64,000 nt of DNA from Ruminiclostridium cellobioparum subsp. termitidis CT1112 (GTDB lineage Bacteria > Bacillota > Clostridia > Acetivibrionales > DSM-1351), in NCBI RefSeq assembly GCF_000350485.1, contig NZ_AORV01000044.1, positions 1 to 64,000 of the forward strand, written 5' to 3'. Made by a program: the position numbers and the translations under genes. A model generated the notes under the pieces. That model had not been told where the DNA came from, ran no database searches, and worked only from the letters and a program-made list of their open reading frames with translations. Below are positions 55,385 to 63,701 of this stretch, piece by piece. Numbering within the stretch: the stretch's first letter is position 1; every line of letters starts with the position of its first letter.

Positions 55385-55421
55385 GAGAAAGGGACTGTCC
55401 CAAAATCAGACAGCCCCTTCC
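55385..55421 (-). terminator. Terminator-like hairpin after the reductase gene
   Basis: The minus strand has AAGGGGCTGTC....GGACAGTCCCTT followed by a weak T-rich stretch (TCTCATATACTTTG). Confidence 0.45.
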
Positions 55422-55436
55422 TTAATTTGTATATAT

Positions 55437-56315
55437 CTACTTATTCAGTCCTCTTACATACTCAATCATCTGCCTTGCCGCCACTGCTCCCTGTCCCACT
55501 GCGGTGGAAATCTGCTTCAGTCCGCCGGTACAATCTCCTGCGGCATATAAGCCTTTGAGATTGGTTCCCTGTTTTTCATCCACGACTATGGCGTTCTTGC
55601 TGGTGATAACCCCCAGCTTTCTGGCAAAATCAATACTCGAAGCCGAATCATATGCCACAAACAATCCGTCCAGCCTCTCTTTGGAGCCATCGTCAAAAAC
55701 AATATGCTCCACAGCGTCCTTTCCGTCAATGGCTTTAATAATATTGGTATTTATCTTAAACCGTTGAGCTACATTTTTATACTTTTCCGAAAGTTCAAGC
55801 TGCCTGCCATTGGTAAAAATAGTAATATCCCCGGTAAGCGGTTCCAGTTCCATGGCCTCGTGTATGACAAAATCCCTGTATCCCAGCAGCCCCACTTTCA
55901 GACCCCTGTAAAAGAAACCGTCACAGGTGGTGCAGTAGCTTACACCATTTCCTTCGAATTCATTGATTCTTTCAATCTTAACCTTTGCAATCTGCTGTCC
56001 CGTGGCCAGCAGTACGGCCTTGCCCGAATAATTTTCACCCGTGGTATAAACCTCGAAGTATTCCCCTTTTTCAAGGGCAACAACCTCGTTGTTATCAAAT
56101 TTAACCCCCAATTTAAGAGCCTGTTTTCCCCCCTGCTCAAGAAGGTACTTTCCTGAAACAGGTTCCGCAAAACCAAAATAATTCTCTATCCGGTCTGCTT
56201 TCAGCAGCACGCTTTTGTCCTGACCGATTACCATTGTCCTGAGTCCGGCTCTGACAGTATAGATAGCGGCAGACAGACCTGCAGGTCCTTTTCCTATAAT
56301 AATTACATCAAACAT
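55437..56315 (-). CDS. Thioredoxin reductase-like flavoprotein lacking NADPH motifs (FFTR type)
   Basis: A 292-residue low-molecular-weight thioredoxin reductase fold. FAD binding is clear (GKGPAGLSAAIYTVRAGL; GLYAAGDCTGG) and the redox CTTCDG is intact. The NADPH site is not: the expected GGGDSA-like loop reads LLGYRDFVIHEA and the HRRxxxR motif is replaced (FTNGRQLEL). These losses define the ferredoxin-dependent flavin thioredoxin reductases described from Clostridium. It probably reduces thioredoxin with ferredoxin. ATG 56315 follows GGGAGG. Confidence 0.85.
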   Translation of the reverse strand: MFDVIIIGKGPAGLSAAIYTVRAGLRTMVIGQDKSVLLKADRIENYFGFAEPVSGKYLLEQGGKQALKLGVKFDNNEVVALEKGEYFEVYTTGENYSGKAVLLATGQQIAKVKIERINEFEGNGVSYCTTCDGFFYRGLKVGLLGYRDFVIHEAMELEPLTGDITIFTNGRQLELSEKYKNVAQRFKINTNIIKAIDGKDAVEHIVFDDGSKERLDGLFVAYDSASSIDFARKLGVITSKNAIVVDEKQGTNLKGLYAAGDCTGGLKQISTAVGQGAVAARQMIEYVRGLNK

Positions 56316-56420
56316 GATAACCTCCCGTTGTAATTTGCAGCACTTAAAAATTAAAATGTACATGTACTACTATATAGTATACCATCCATATATTTTTTCA
56401 AAAATAAAATTTTAAATGTA

Positions 56421-56448
56421 ACAACTCCCTCTAAAACATCATAGTATG
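56421..56448 (+). promoter_or_regulatory. SigK-like promoter of the Cys-rich gene
   Basis: AC (56421-56422), 17 bases, then CATAGTATG (56440-56448), close to the mother-cell SigK consensus AC-N17-CATAnnnTA. It lies about 32 bases before the start codon. The match is short and could be chance. Confidence 0.35.
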
Positions 56449-56479
56449 CATTATCTTAAATATTTATGGAGGTAAAGTT

Positions 56480-56674
56480 ATGGGATGTTTTGGTGGAAGT
56501 GAAGGTTTTGGATGTGAATGGCTTATAATACTGGCCATAATTTTCTTCTGCTGCTGTAACGATGGATTCGGTTGCTTTTCAGACATATTTGACGATTGCG
56601 GAATAGTCTGGCTTGCAATAGTCCTTTTGTTATTATTCCTCTGCAACAGTGACCGTTGTGGCGATGATTGCTAA
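56480..56674 (+). CDS. Cys-rich small membrane protein, probably sporulation-related
   Basis: A 64-residue protein with ten cysteines and two hydrophobic segments (about 14-26 and 42-55). The two halves look like a duplication (CEWLIILAIIFFCCC and CGIVWLAIVLLLLFLC, each followed by an acidic Cys-containing turn). GGAGG stands 7 bases before ATG 56480, a SigK-like promoter lies upstream and a hairpin follows. Small Cys/Gly-rich membrane proteins are common in clostridial spores, but I do not recognise this family. Confidence 0.65.
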   Translation: MGCFGGSEGFGCEWLIILAIIFFCCCNDGFGCFSDIFDDCGIVWLAIVLLLLFLCNSDRCGDDC

Positions 56675-56711
56675 TCAAACTAAGGATCGTCCATAGCAAA
56701 TGTATTTGAAT

Positions 56712-56745
56712 AGAAGCTTGGGTAATATCCAAGCTTCTATTTCAA
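56712..56745 (+). terminator. Terminator of the Cys-rich gene
   Basis: AGAAGCTTGG, a 7-base loop, CCAAGCTTCT, a perfect 10-bp stem followed by ATTTC. Confidence 0.65.
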
Positions 56746-56836
56746 ATTAACAAAAATTGTTTTTACATAATAAGCTTGTCAGCGTGCATAAACTGTAATA
56801 ACAACCAAACATTAAATTACATATTGGAGGTATAAT

Positions 56837-57154
56837 ATGGGTGAAAATTCATTAAGCAAAAAAATTCAGGAGCTGTTAGGTGATAAAATGGTTCAATCTA
56901 AAGTAAATCAAGCAATTGATATGTTGAAAAAAGATAATTCCGATGATTTGGCAAAAAAACTGGAGAAGATTGATAAAAATGAGTTAATGGAAAAAATCAA
57001 TGAGTTTGACGACGAGAAAATCAAGAACATGAAAATAGACAAGGAAGAAATTAAAAAGAAGATTACCAAAACCGATCTGGATAAACTTGAAAAAATTCTT
57101 GGAAAAGACAGCAAGGATATTATGAAAAAGGTTAATGAATATCTGAATTCATAG
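56837..57154 (+). CDS. Small charged helical protein, unknown
   Basis: A 105-residue, almost entirely helical protein, rich in Lys, Glu and Asp, with heptad-like spacing (LAKKLEKIDKNELMEKINEF; ITKTDLDKLEKILGKDSKDI). No signal or membrane segment is visible. GGAGG lies 8 bases before ATG 56837 and a hairpin terminator follows. It sits among small sporulation-like genes. I do not recognise the family. Confidence 0.65.
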   Translation: MGENSLSKKIQELLGDKMVQSKVNQAIDMLKKDNSDDLAKKLEKIDKNELMEKINEFDDEKIKNMKIDKEEIKKKITKTDLDKLEKILGKDSKDIMKKVNEYLNS

Positions 57155-57189
57155 CTTCAATTTCATCAATGTTTTATGGCAGGTACATA

Positions 57190-57210
57190 GTGCCCGGCAT
57201 GGGCACTTTT
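57190..57210 (+). terminator. Terminator of the helical protein gene
   Basis: GTGCCC-GGCAT-GGGCAC followed by TTTT. Two more hairpins lie beyond it: AAAGTAT-CGAGC-AATACTTT-like at about 57229-57254 and AGCGCTC-AAG-GAGCGCT at about 57265-57281. Confidence 0.65.
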
Positions 57211-57344
57211 AAAATTAATTTAACCCCATAAAAAAGTATCGAGCAATACTTTTTGTCATACCAAAAGCGCTCAAGGAGCGCTCTTGGACAATTTATTGAG
57301 GTCAACATAATTGACTATGCACATGTGGGGGCATGGAGGTTAAG

Positions 57345-57767
57345 ATGAGTGACGACATGGGTGACAAAATCAAGCAAATAGCGGATATGCTGGGACAGAA
57401 CTCAAACCCCAATATCCCTGACAATGTCAAGGGTCTGCTCAACATGCTCATGTCCAATACCGGTAACAGCTCTAAAGATGAAGACACACAAGAGGATCCG
57501 GATCCGCCTCAGAAATCCAGGAGTAATGAGAATTCAAATTCAAGTTCTAACAGTAATGAAGCAGATGACTTTGCCGATATGGCCAGAAAGATGAAAAAAG
57601 CCATGAGCAAGCTCAATGTAGCAAACGACCCGAGAGTAAACCTGCTCAATGCAATCAGGCCATATCTTAATAAAAGCCGGCAGAGGAAGCTTCAAACCTG
57701 TTTAAAACTTATGAGAATCGGCAGCCTTACTCAAGTACTGGATGACTCGGAAGAGCGGCCTGTATAA
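57345..57767 (+). CDS. Small acidic/low-complexity protein of clostridial sporulation-type
   Basis: About 140 residues. The N-terminal helix (DDMGDKIKQIADMLG) is followed by a Ser/Asn/Asp-rich linker at about 40-80. The conserved-looking C terminus is NDPRVNLLNAIRPYLNKSRQRKL, then LKLMRIGSLTQVLDD. Proteins with this C-terminal pattern are common but uncharacterised in clostridia. ATG 57345 follows GGAGG by 5 bases. It is 41 bases before the next gene, probably one operon. Confidence 0.7.
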   Translation: MSDDMGDKIKQIADMLGQNSNPNIPDNVKGLLNMLMSNTGNSSKDEDTQEDPDPPQKSRSNENSNSSSNSNEADDFADMARKMKKAMSKLNVANDPRVNLLNAIRPYLNKSRQRKLQTCLKLMRIGSLTQVLDDSEERPV

Positions 57768-57808
57768 AGAGCACCCTATGAATAACTGGAATTGGAGTGA
57801 ATGGAATA

Positions 57809-58174
57809 ATGGCTTACAGGAAGCGTTCTTCTAAATCTCGCAGATATAGAAAAACAAATACCCAGAATAACTATCATGTGGAGCAGAATACCACGTCAGC
57901 CGAAACTGCTCTTTCAGAAGAACCCATACTGTCCCTGCCTGCCCCGGCAGAAAGTCAGGAACGGAAAAAATCCCAACCTCTGGGCTTTTTGTCCTCACTG
58001 TTCGGCGGGGATAAATCCGAGAGATCGGGAAATCCGCTATTTACAATCTTCGATTTTGATATTTATCTGGATGATTTACTCCTTGCAGGTTTACTGGTAC
58101 TTCTGCTGACAGACAAAGTCCAGGACGAAATACTTATTATTGTTCTTCTCTACCTGCTATTGGACATTTTTTAG
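57809..58174 (+). CDS. Small membrane-anchored protein, partner of preceding gene
   Basis: About 121 residues. The N terminus is basic (MAYRKRSSKSRRYRK). A Pro/Glu-rich linker leads to the C-terminal hydrophobic hairpin DDLLLAGLLVLLL-TDKVQ-DEILIIVLLYLLLDIF. The sequence pattern is shared by unnamed clostridial proteins next to the preceding type of gene. ATG 57809 follows GGAG about 10 bases upstream. Its stop overlaps the convergent membrane gene by 4 bases. Confidence 0.68.
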   Translation: MAYRKRSSKSRRYRKTNTQNNYHVEQNTTSAETALSEEPILSLPAPAESQERKKSQPLGFLSSLFGGDKSERSGNPLFTIFDFDIYLDDLLLAGLLVLLLTDKVQDEILIIVLLYLLLDIF

Positions 58175-59058
58175 TGATTAGCCTTTTCAAGCCGGCTTTT
58201 TTCACTCAGTTTATGGAAAGTGGAAAATACAAAACATACAATTACTGCAATAAATATGGTTTTAAACACTATATTGACAATCAATAGGACATAACTGGTA
58301 ACATTGGATATCACCTGGGCATTTGCCATTGAAAAATTAGCTATAACATATATGACATCAAATAAAACAAGTATAATATCAAAAACAATGTATTTGGACA
58401 ACAAAGTCCAAAAATCATTGTCTGATATTTTTTTTGCTATTTTAAAATGATTTTTGCTGTTTACAATGGCAGAAGGATACCAAAAGGTTATATACTGTCT
58501 GAAAAAAGCGAAACTGAAGAACAAAACAATTATTGTCACTACAAATAACAGTACGCCTGCTACGATATTTACTTCCCCGTTCAAGGCATTGTCTATAAAA
58601 ATAGCAGCCGGTATTGAGGCAACAATGACGTAGATAACAAACAGTATAACCGCACTGAGGGTCCACAAATTGACCGAAACCATTCTGAGAAAATATTTCT
58701 TCACTCCGGCCAGGAACTCACTTCCCGGCTTTTTTTCCTTGCCCTGGACTGCATTGGTAAGTATATTGAAACAGCCTGAAAGCAGCAGGCCGAATATCAA
58801 TGCTGCAGCTGCCACTAAAACAGCAAGTGCCATAATGATTTTAACTGCCGTTTGCGGAACAAGTACTGTATCTATAACAAATTGTATTATATTTACATAA
58901 TCATCAAAGGGGCTTCCGGTTTTAAACATTGTTATGCTATAAAAAAGCATCATCAGCAGATATTCCACAACAGAAAGAACCGTACTGGTTATGATTGTAA
59001 GAATAAGTATAGACGGCCTTTTGGCAAGTAAGCGCACAGCATTATTTATAGTTCCCAT
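58171..59058 (-). CDS. Polytopic membrane protein, unknown function
   Basis: A 295-residue protein with about six predicted membrane segments. Examples are LILTIITSTVLSVVEYLLMM, IIMALAVLVAAAALIFGLLL, AVILFVIYVIVASIPAAIFI and VLLFVVTIIVLFFSFAFF. Loops are short and basic. No catalytic motif is seen. It is a single minus-strand gene between small sporulation-like genes and tex. DUF4013-like proteins have a similar layout, but I cannot confirm membership. Confidence 0.7.
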   Translation of the reverse strand: MGTINNAVRLLAKRPSILILTIITSTVLSVVEYLLMMLFYSITMFKTGSPFDDYVNIIQFVIDTVLVPQTAVKIIMALAVLVAAAALIFGLLLSGCFNILTNAVQGKEKKPGSEFLAGVKKYFLRMVSVNLWTLSAVILFVIYVIVASIPAAIFIDNALNGEVNIVAGVLLFVVTIIVLFFSFAFFRQYITFWYPSAIVNSKNHFKIAKKISDNDFWTLLSKYIVFDIILVLFDVIYVIANFSMANAQVISNVTSYVLLIVNIVFKTIFIAVIVCFVFSTFHKLSEKSRLEKANH

Positions 59059-59217
59059 TGGTCAGGTCCTTCCTTCATATTTCAATTTAATCTCTAAATG
59101 TTTTTCCCAGGCACCGTTTAATTAATAAGCAGTATTTTTTGATTATGGGAAATCATAACATAAATAATATCACAATTAACCCTTCAAATAAAGTACGGGG
59201 ATGATAAATCAATGTAC

Positions 59218-61371
59218 TCAGTTAATCTCCCTCATGCTTAAGGATATTCTCTTCCTTTCGGCGTCTACCTCTATTACCCTCACTTTTACTATATCCCCTA
59301 CAGCAACCACTTCCATCGGATTCCTGACAAACCTGTCGGCAAGCTGGGAAATGTGAACAAGGCCATCCTGATGGACGCCGATGTCGACAAAAGCACCGAA
59401 ATCGGCCACATTTCTCACGGTCCCCGTCAGGACCATTCCGGCCTTGAGATCCTCTAAATGCAGTACATCAGTGTGGAGAATGGGCTTGGGCAATTCATCC
59501 CTGGGGTCCCGTCCAGGCTTCAGCAGTTCATTTACAATGTCTTTTAAGGTCGGCAGGCCGATTCCCAGTTCCTCTGCCACCTTTATCCTTCCGTTCTGTT
59601 CCACTTTCTTGTCCAGTTCCCGGAGACTCTTGCCGCTAACATCCGACAGGGTATAACCCATCTTTTTCAGAAGTTTCTCTGCCGCTGTATATGATTCGGG
59701 GTGCACCGAGGTATTGTCCAGAATATTGTCACCGTCGGTAATCCTTAAAAAACCGGCGCACTGCTCAAAGGTCTTATTGCCCAGTTTCTTGACCTTTTTT
59801 ATTTCATTCCTGCTCTTAAACTTTCCGTTCTCTTCCCTGTACTCAACAAGATTCTTCGCTATAGCCGAAGAAATCCCTGAAATATAGGATAATAATGGTG
59901 CTGACGCCGTATTGAGGTCTACACCTACATTATTTACACAGTCCTCAACCACTCCGCCCAGGGACTCATCCAGCCTTTTTTGGTTCATATCATGCTGGTA
60001 CTGGCCCACGCCTATGGCCTTCGGATCTATTTTTACCAGTTCGGCAAGAGGGTCCTGCAGCCGCCTTGCAATGGATACCGCACTTCTGAGGGCCACATCA
60101 AACTCGGGGAACTCCTCTGCCCCAAGCTTGGAAGCCGAATAAACCGACGCTCCCGCTTCACTGACCACCATGTAATAAACCTTCCGGTCTATTTCCTTAA
60201 GCAATTCAACTACAAAAAGCTCGGATTCCTTGGAAGCAGTACCGTTTCCTATTGATATGATATCCACCTTGTGCTTTTCTATCAATTGCTTCAGCTTGGA
60301 CTTTGCCTCTTCAATTTTGCTCTGGGGAGGTGTCGGGTATATGACCGTTGTTGCAAGAACTTTTCCCGTCTCGTCAACCACAGCGATCTTACAGCCTGTC
60401 CTGTAGGCAGGATCAAGGCCCAGGACAACTCTGTCCTTTACCGGAGGCTGGAGAAGAAGATTTCTCAGATTTTCTGCAAATACCTTCATAGCCTGCTCCT
60501 GGGCAGTTTCAGTCAATTGGTTTCTAATGTCCCTTTCCAGCGAGGGGAAGATAAGCCTGCTGTAGGAATCCTCTACGGCGGCTTCAACATATCCTGCCAT
60601 TTCAGGATTTGTGTTCTTGACAGTCCTGCCTTTCAAATATGCCAGGCACAGCGCACTGTCAACATCTATTTTTACTTGAAGGAATTCCTCCTTCTCACCT
60701 CTGTTCACTGCAAGAATCCTGTGATTTGCAATTTTAGAGACAGGCTCCCTGAAGTCATAATACATCCTGTAAACGGAATCCTCTTCCTTCCTGGCGGCCG
60801 ATACTATCATCGCATTACGGAATATTGTCTCTCTGAGCGCCTTTCTGTATTCAGCGTTATCCGATACCTCTTCGGCAATAATGTCCATGGCTCCCGCAAG
60901 GGCTTCTTCCTCAGTGTTTACTCCTTTTTCAGGATCAATGTAGCCCGCTGCTATCCTGAGTACAGGTGTCTTTGAAGGCATCTGGGCAAATATGATTGCA
61001 GCCAGGGGTTCAAGCCCCTTTTCCTTGGCCACCGAGGCTCTGGTTTTTCTTTTAACCTTGTAGGGCCTGTATATATCCTCTATTTCCTGAAGAGTGACCG
61101 CCCTGTCAAGAGAGCGTGAAAGCTCTTCTGTCAGTTTGCCCTGTTCGTCTATAAGCCTTCTGACAGCTTCCCGTCTTTCCTCCAGATTTCTAAGATATAA
61201 TAAACGCTCGTACAGTTCTCTCAGTACCTGGTCGTTCAATTCTCCGGTCACTTCTTTTCTGTAGCGGGCAATAAAAGGTATGGTATTTCCTTCGTCTACA
61301 AGTTTGACAGTATTTTGTACCTGAAAGGGCTTCAGGTTAAATTCCTTTATCAGCTGATCTATAATGTCCAT
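59218..61371 (-). CDS. tex: Tex family RNA-binding protein
   Basis: A 717-residue Tex/YhgF protein, linked in other bacteria to transcription and RNA handling. Landmarks are the N-terminal helical region with FIARYRKEVTGELND, the YqgF-like domain VVLGLDPAYRTGCKIAVVDETGK, the helix-hairpin-helix part (KFKSRNEIKKVKKLGNKTFEQCAGFLRI) and the C-terminal S1 domain (GMVLTGTVRNVADFGAFVDIGVHQDGLVH). ATG 61371 is chosen from the ribosome site GGAG and the usual family start. Confidence 0.95.
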   Translation of the reverse strand: MDIIDQLIKEFNLKPFQVQNTVKLVDEGNTIPFIARYRKEVTGELNDQVLRELYERLLYLRNLEERREAVRRLIDEQGKLTEELSRSLDRAVTLQEIEDIYRPYKVKRKTRASVAKEKGLEPLAAIIFAQMPSKTPVLRIAAGYIDPEKGVNTEEEALAGAMDIIAEEVSDNAEYRKALRETIFRNAMIVSAARKEEDSVYRMYYDFREPVSKIANHRILAVNRGEKEEFLQVKIDVDSALCLAYLKGRTVKNTNPEMAGYVEAAVEDSYSRLIFPSLERDIRNQLTETAQEQAMKVFAENLRNLLLQPPVKDRVVLGLDPAYRTGCKIAVVDETGKVLATTVIYPTPPQSKIEEAKSKLKQLIEKHKVDIISIGNGTASKESELFVVELLKEIDRKVYYMVVSEAGASVYSASKLGAEEFPEFDVALRSAVSIARRLQDPLAELVKIDPKAIGVGQYQHDMNQKRLDESLGGVVEDCVNNVGVDLNTASAPLLSYISGISSAIAKNLVEYREENGKFKSRNEIKKVKKLGNKTFEQCAGFLRITDGDNILDNTSVHPESYTAAEKLLKKMGYTLSDVSGKSLRELDKKVEQNGRIKVAEELGIGLPTLKDIVNELLKPGRDPRDELPKPILHTDVLHLEDLKAGMVLTGTVRNVADFGAFVDIGVHQDGLVHISQLADRFVRNPMEVVAVGDIVKVRVIEVDAERKRISLSMREIN

Positions 61372-61532
61372 CTTACATTCTCCATGTCCAAAAATTTGTA
61401 AATCGTATTTTATTATAACATTAATTCTGCTGCCGGTCACAAGAAAATTCACCGGCTATTATACTCCAAGAAATTTGCTTCGAAACCCGCTTCGCCCACT
61501 TAGGAACTCTGCCTAAATTCCTATACGCTAAA

Positions 61533-61567
61533 AAAATAAGAACCGGGGCACACCCCAATTCTTATTT
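61533..61567. terminator. Terminator after the 45-residue gene
   Basis: AAATAAGAACCGGGG-CACA-CCCCAATTCTTATTT, with two mismatches. T runs are present on both strands. Confidence 0.75.
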
Positions 61568-61586
61568 TTTAAATAGAAACATGTTC

Positions 61587-61724
61587 TTATATAATTCTGC
61601 TGGTAGGCTTGGGTTTACCGCTGCCGCCCTTCTTTCCGCCGCTGTTGCTGTTTTTGTTTTCTCCCAGCTGATCATTGTCAAAGGACACATCATTATTCTG
61701 GTCCTTGTTCGGGTTTTTTGCCAT
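61587..61724 (-). CDS. 45-residue basic small protein
   Basis: A short frame, ATG 61724 to TAA 61587, starting MAKNPNKDQNNDVSFDNDQ and continuing into a Gly/Lys/Ser-rich basic tail that ends KPTSRII. AGAGGA lies about 9 bases upstream and a strong terminator follows 20 bases after the stop, so it is a complete transcription unit. Size and Asn/Lys/Gln richness recall minor small acid-soluble spore proteins, but no family could be confirmed. Confidence 0.6.
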   Translation of the reverse strand: MAKNPNKDQNNDVSFDNDQLGENKNSNSGGKKGGSGKPKPTSRII

Positions 61725-61842
61725 TCGAAACATCCTCTCTAAAAGATAATTGTACCTTTGTCAGGTATTTATATATATTCTTTACACTTTAACTCAAGAA
61801 AATTCGCTATGCTCAGTTTTTGGTGCTCATTTGTGTTTGCAC

Positions 61843-62805
61843 TCAAATCCGGAAGGAAGCTTTAGTCAGTTCCTCAAAGCCCGGCTCGGCCCTCAGTTTT
61901 TCAGAAAGCTCCAGCAGTGCCCTGTCCTTCATTTTTGCCTCAAGCATGATATCTATATCGCAGTCAAGAGCTTTTGCCGTATTCAAAAACTCCATAAAAC
62001 CGGCATGGTCGATATAATCGGCATGACTCCTGAATTCCTTCTGGCTTTTTGGACTTGAGAAATGTATTTTGGGCGGAAAAGGTTCCCCGTCCCAGGTTTT
62101 ATATATTTCCGGCAAAAGCTCGCTCAGCCTTTCACCATTATTTGCACATTTGTGATGGTGAACATCCAGCACCATGGGAGCGCCCAAATCCTTGCAAAGC
62201 TGCAGTACGTCGGCTGCGGTGAAACATTTGTCGTCGTTTTCTATGATTATACGCTTCCGTATACGGTCGGGCAGCTTTGAAAAATTGACCTTGAATCTTT
62301 CGATTGAACTGCACTTATCCCCGTAGAGGCCTCCTACATGAAGCACCAGCTTGTACCTGTAATCCTCAAGCCCCATTGCTTCATACAATCTGACATGATA
62401 ATCCAGATCCTTGACAGAAGCCAGCAGCACCTCCTGCTTAACCGGATTGAGAATTGTAAAATGGTCAGGATGTGCACTGATGCGAAAACCGTTTTGTTTT
62501 ACGAATTCCCCCAATTGCCTGAGTTCGCTGGCAAACTGGCGCTGATATTCCCAGCCTGCCAGCTCCTGGTGGGTTGCAAGCGGTATCAGCTTCGATGTGA
62601 GCCTGTACACCTGAATATTCATAGCGCGGTTGTACTTGAGAATTCTCAGGGTATTTTCAATATTAAGCTTTGACACCCTGTCCAGCCTTATACCTTTTGC
62701 CTGGGCGTCCTTCAGCCTGCTGTACACGGCATAAGTGACGGTACCCGAAGGTGAACAATTCTCAAGACTCAAGGTCATAGCAACATATCCCAATCTGAAT
62801 ATCAA
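61843..62805 (-). CDS. uvsE: UV damage endonuclease
   Basis: A 320-residue UVDE/UvsE, a TIM-barrel metal-dependent nuclease that nicks 5' of UV photoproducts. Recognisable segments are LGYVAMTLSLENCSPSGT at the N terminus, FRISAHPDHFTILN, KLVLHVGGLYGDK, IIIENDDKCFTAADVL, MVLDVHHHKC and DIMLEAKMKD, which hold the metal ligands. The start is TTG 62805 behind GGGGGAT. Useful to a spore former exposed to sunlight. Confidence 0.93.
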   Translation of the reverse strand: MIFRLGYVAMTLSLENCSPSGTVTYAVYSRLKDAQAKGIRLDRVSKLNIENTLRILKYNRAMNIQVYRLTSKLIPLATHQELAGWEYQRQFASELRQLGEFVKQNGFRISAHPDHFTILNPVKQEVLLASVKDLDYHVRLYEAMGLEDYRYKLVLHVGGLYGDKCSSIERFKVNFSKLPDRIRKRIIIENDDKCFTAADVLQLCKDLGAPMVLDVHHHKCANNGERLSELLPEIYKTWDGEPFPPKIHFSSPKSQKEFRSHADYIDHAGFMEFLNTAKALDCDIDIMLEAKMKDRALLELSEKLRAEPGFEELTKASFRI

Positions 62806-62862
62806 ACCTATCCCCCGCTTTTGATGTTATTAAAAAGACAGGTTTATTATTCGACTGTTTGA

Positions 62863-63545
62863 CTATTTTGATACCTTCACCATGTGAATTCTTTGATTTC
62901 GCCTTATCTTTACAAAAATGCAATAACCCATATTCAGAGCAGCACCCAGCAATCCCATGGCAGTATCCCTCTGCGAATCCCAGATATCTCCCTGGGCCTG
63001 GGTCAGAATGAACAACTGCTGTGAACGGCTCACTGCCGCAATCAACATTTCGGTCAGAGAATTGAGCGCACACAGAGCTACTATGATAAAAACCGCCAAG
63101 AAACATGCTTCAATATACCTCAGCCTGAATCGCCTGTAAAGTATCTCCATGACAGGAATTGATATCAGCAGCCCGAAGGCCAGATATACAAGCCTGTCAT
63201 AATTATTCCTGATGAAGCCGAAGGTCCCCTTCATCCACTCTCCTACCGGACACAGGGCATATGTATAATGAGCTCCCAGCGTATTAAGTATTAAAAAAAC
63301 CAGGACACTTAAATATGATAAATTGGTAAGCCTGCCTTTTCTGTAAAATATCATCATACAGGCTATCATAATTGCCGAAGGAAGGCTTAGAAACCACCAT
63401 TCCAGGTAATCTACAGGCTTCAGCGCGAAAAACACAAATACAACAATATATAAGGTCAGCATAAATTGAAGCGGTCTGTCTTTTTTAAAAGGCACCGCTT
63501 GTTTTGATACATATATCAGCGAATATTTTCTTTTTTTACCGCCAT
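62863..63545 (-). pseudogene. YjdF/DUF2238-like membrane protein with apparent N-terminal frameshift
   Basis: The uninterrupted frame (62863-63495) encodes 210 residues beginning PFKKDRPLQFMLTLYIV, with about six membrane segments and the family-like ALCPVGEWMKGTFG, NNYDRLVYLAFGLL and DIWDSQRDTAMGLLGA. It lacks a plausible ribosome site. A GGAGGTTAAA-ATG lies at 63545 but that frame stops after nine codons. Adding one A to the A7 run at about 63531-63537 would join the two as MAVKKRKYSLIYVSKQAVPFKKD. This is either a real frameshift, slippage, or a sequence error. Confidence 0.65.
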
Positions 63546-63701
63546 TTTAACCTCCATATCATACATGTCATATATAAAGTAATATTTATAATGGCTTATG
63601 GTAAAATTTCATATTATTATATATACTTAAAAATGTGCAAATATGTCAAAAGTACGGCAGTTGACTTTATTATTGCTAAACAGCTGTAAAAGGAGAAGTA
63701 A
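63546..63701. other. Divergent intergenic region, yjdF-like / gtrA
   Basis: AT-rich, about 155 bases, with promoters for both flanking genes presumably inside. I see no RNA gene or repeat. Confidence 0.35.
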
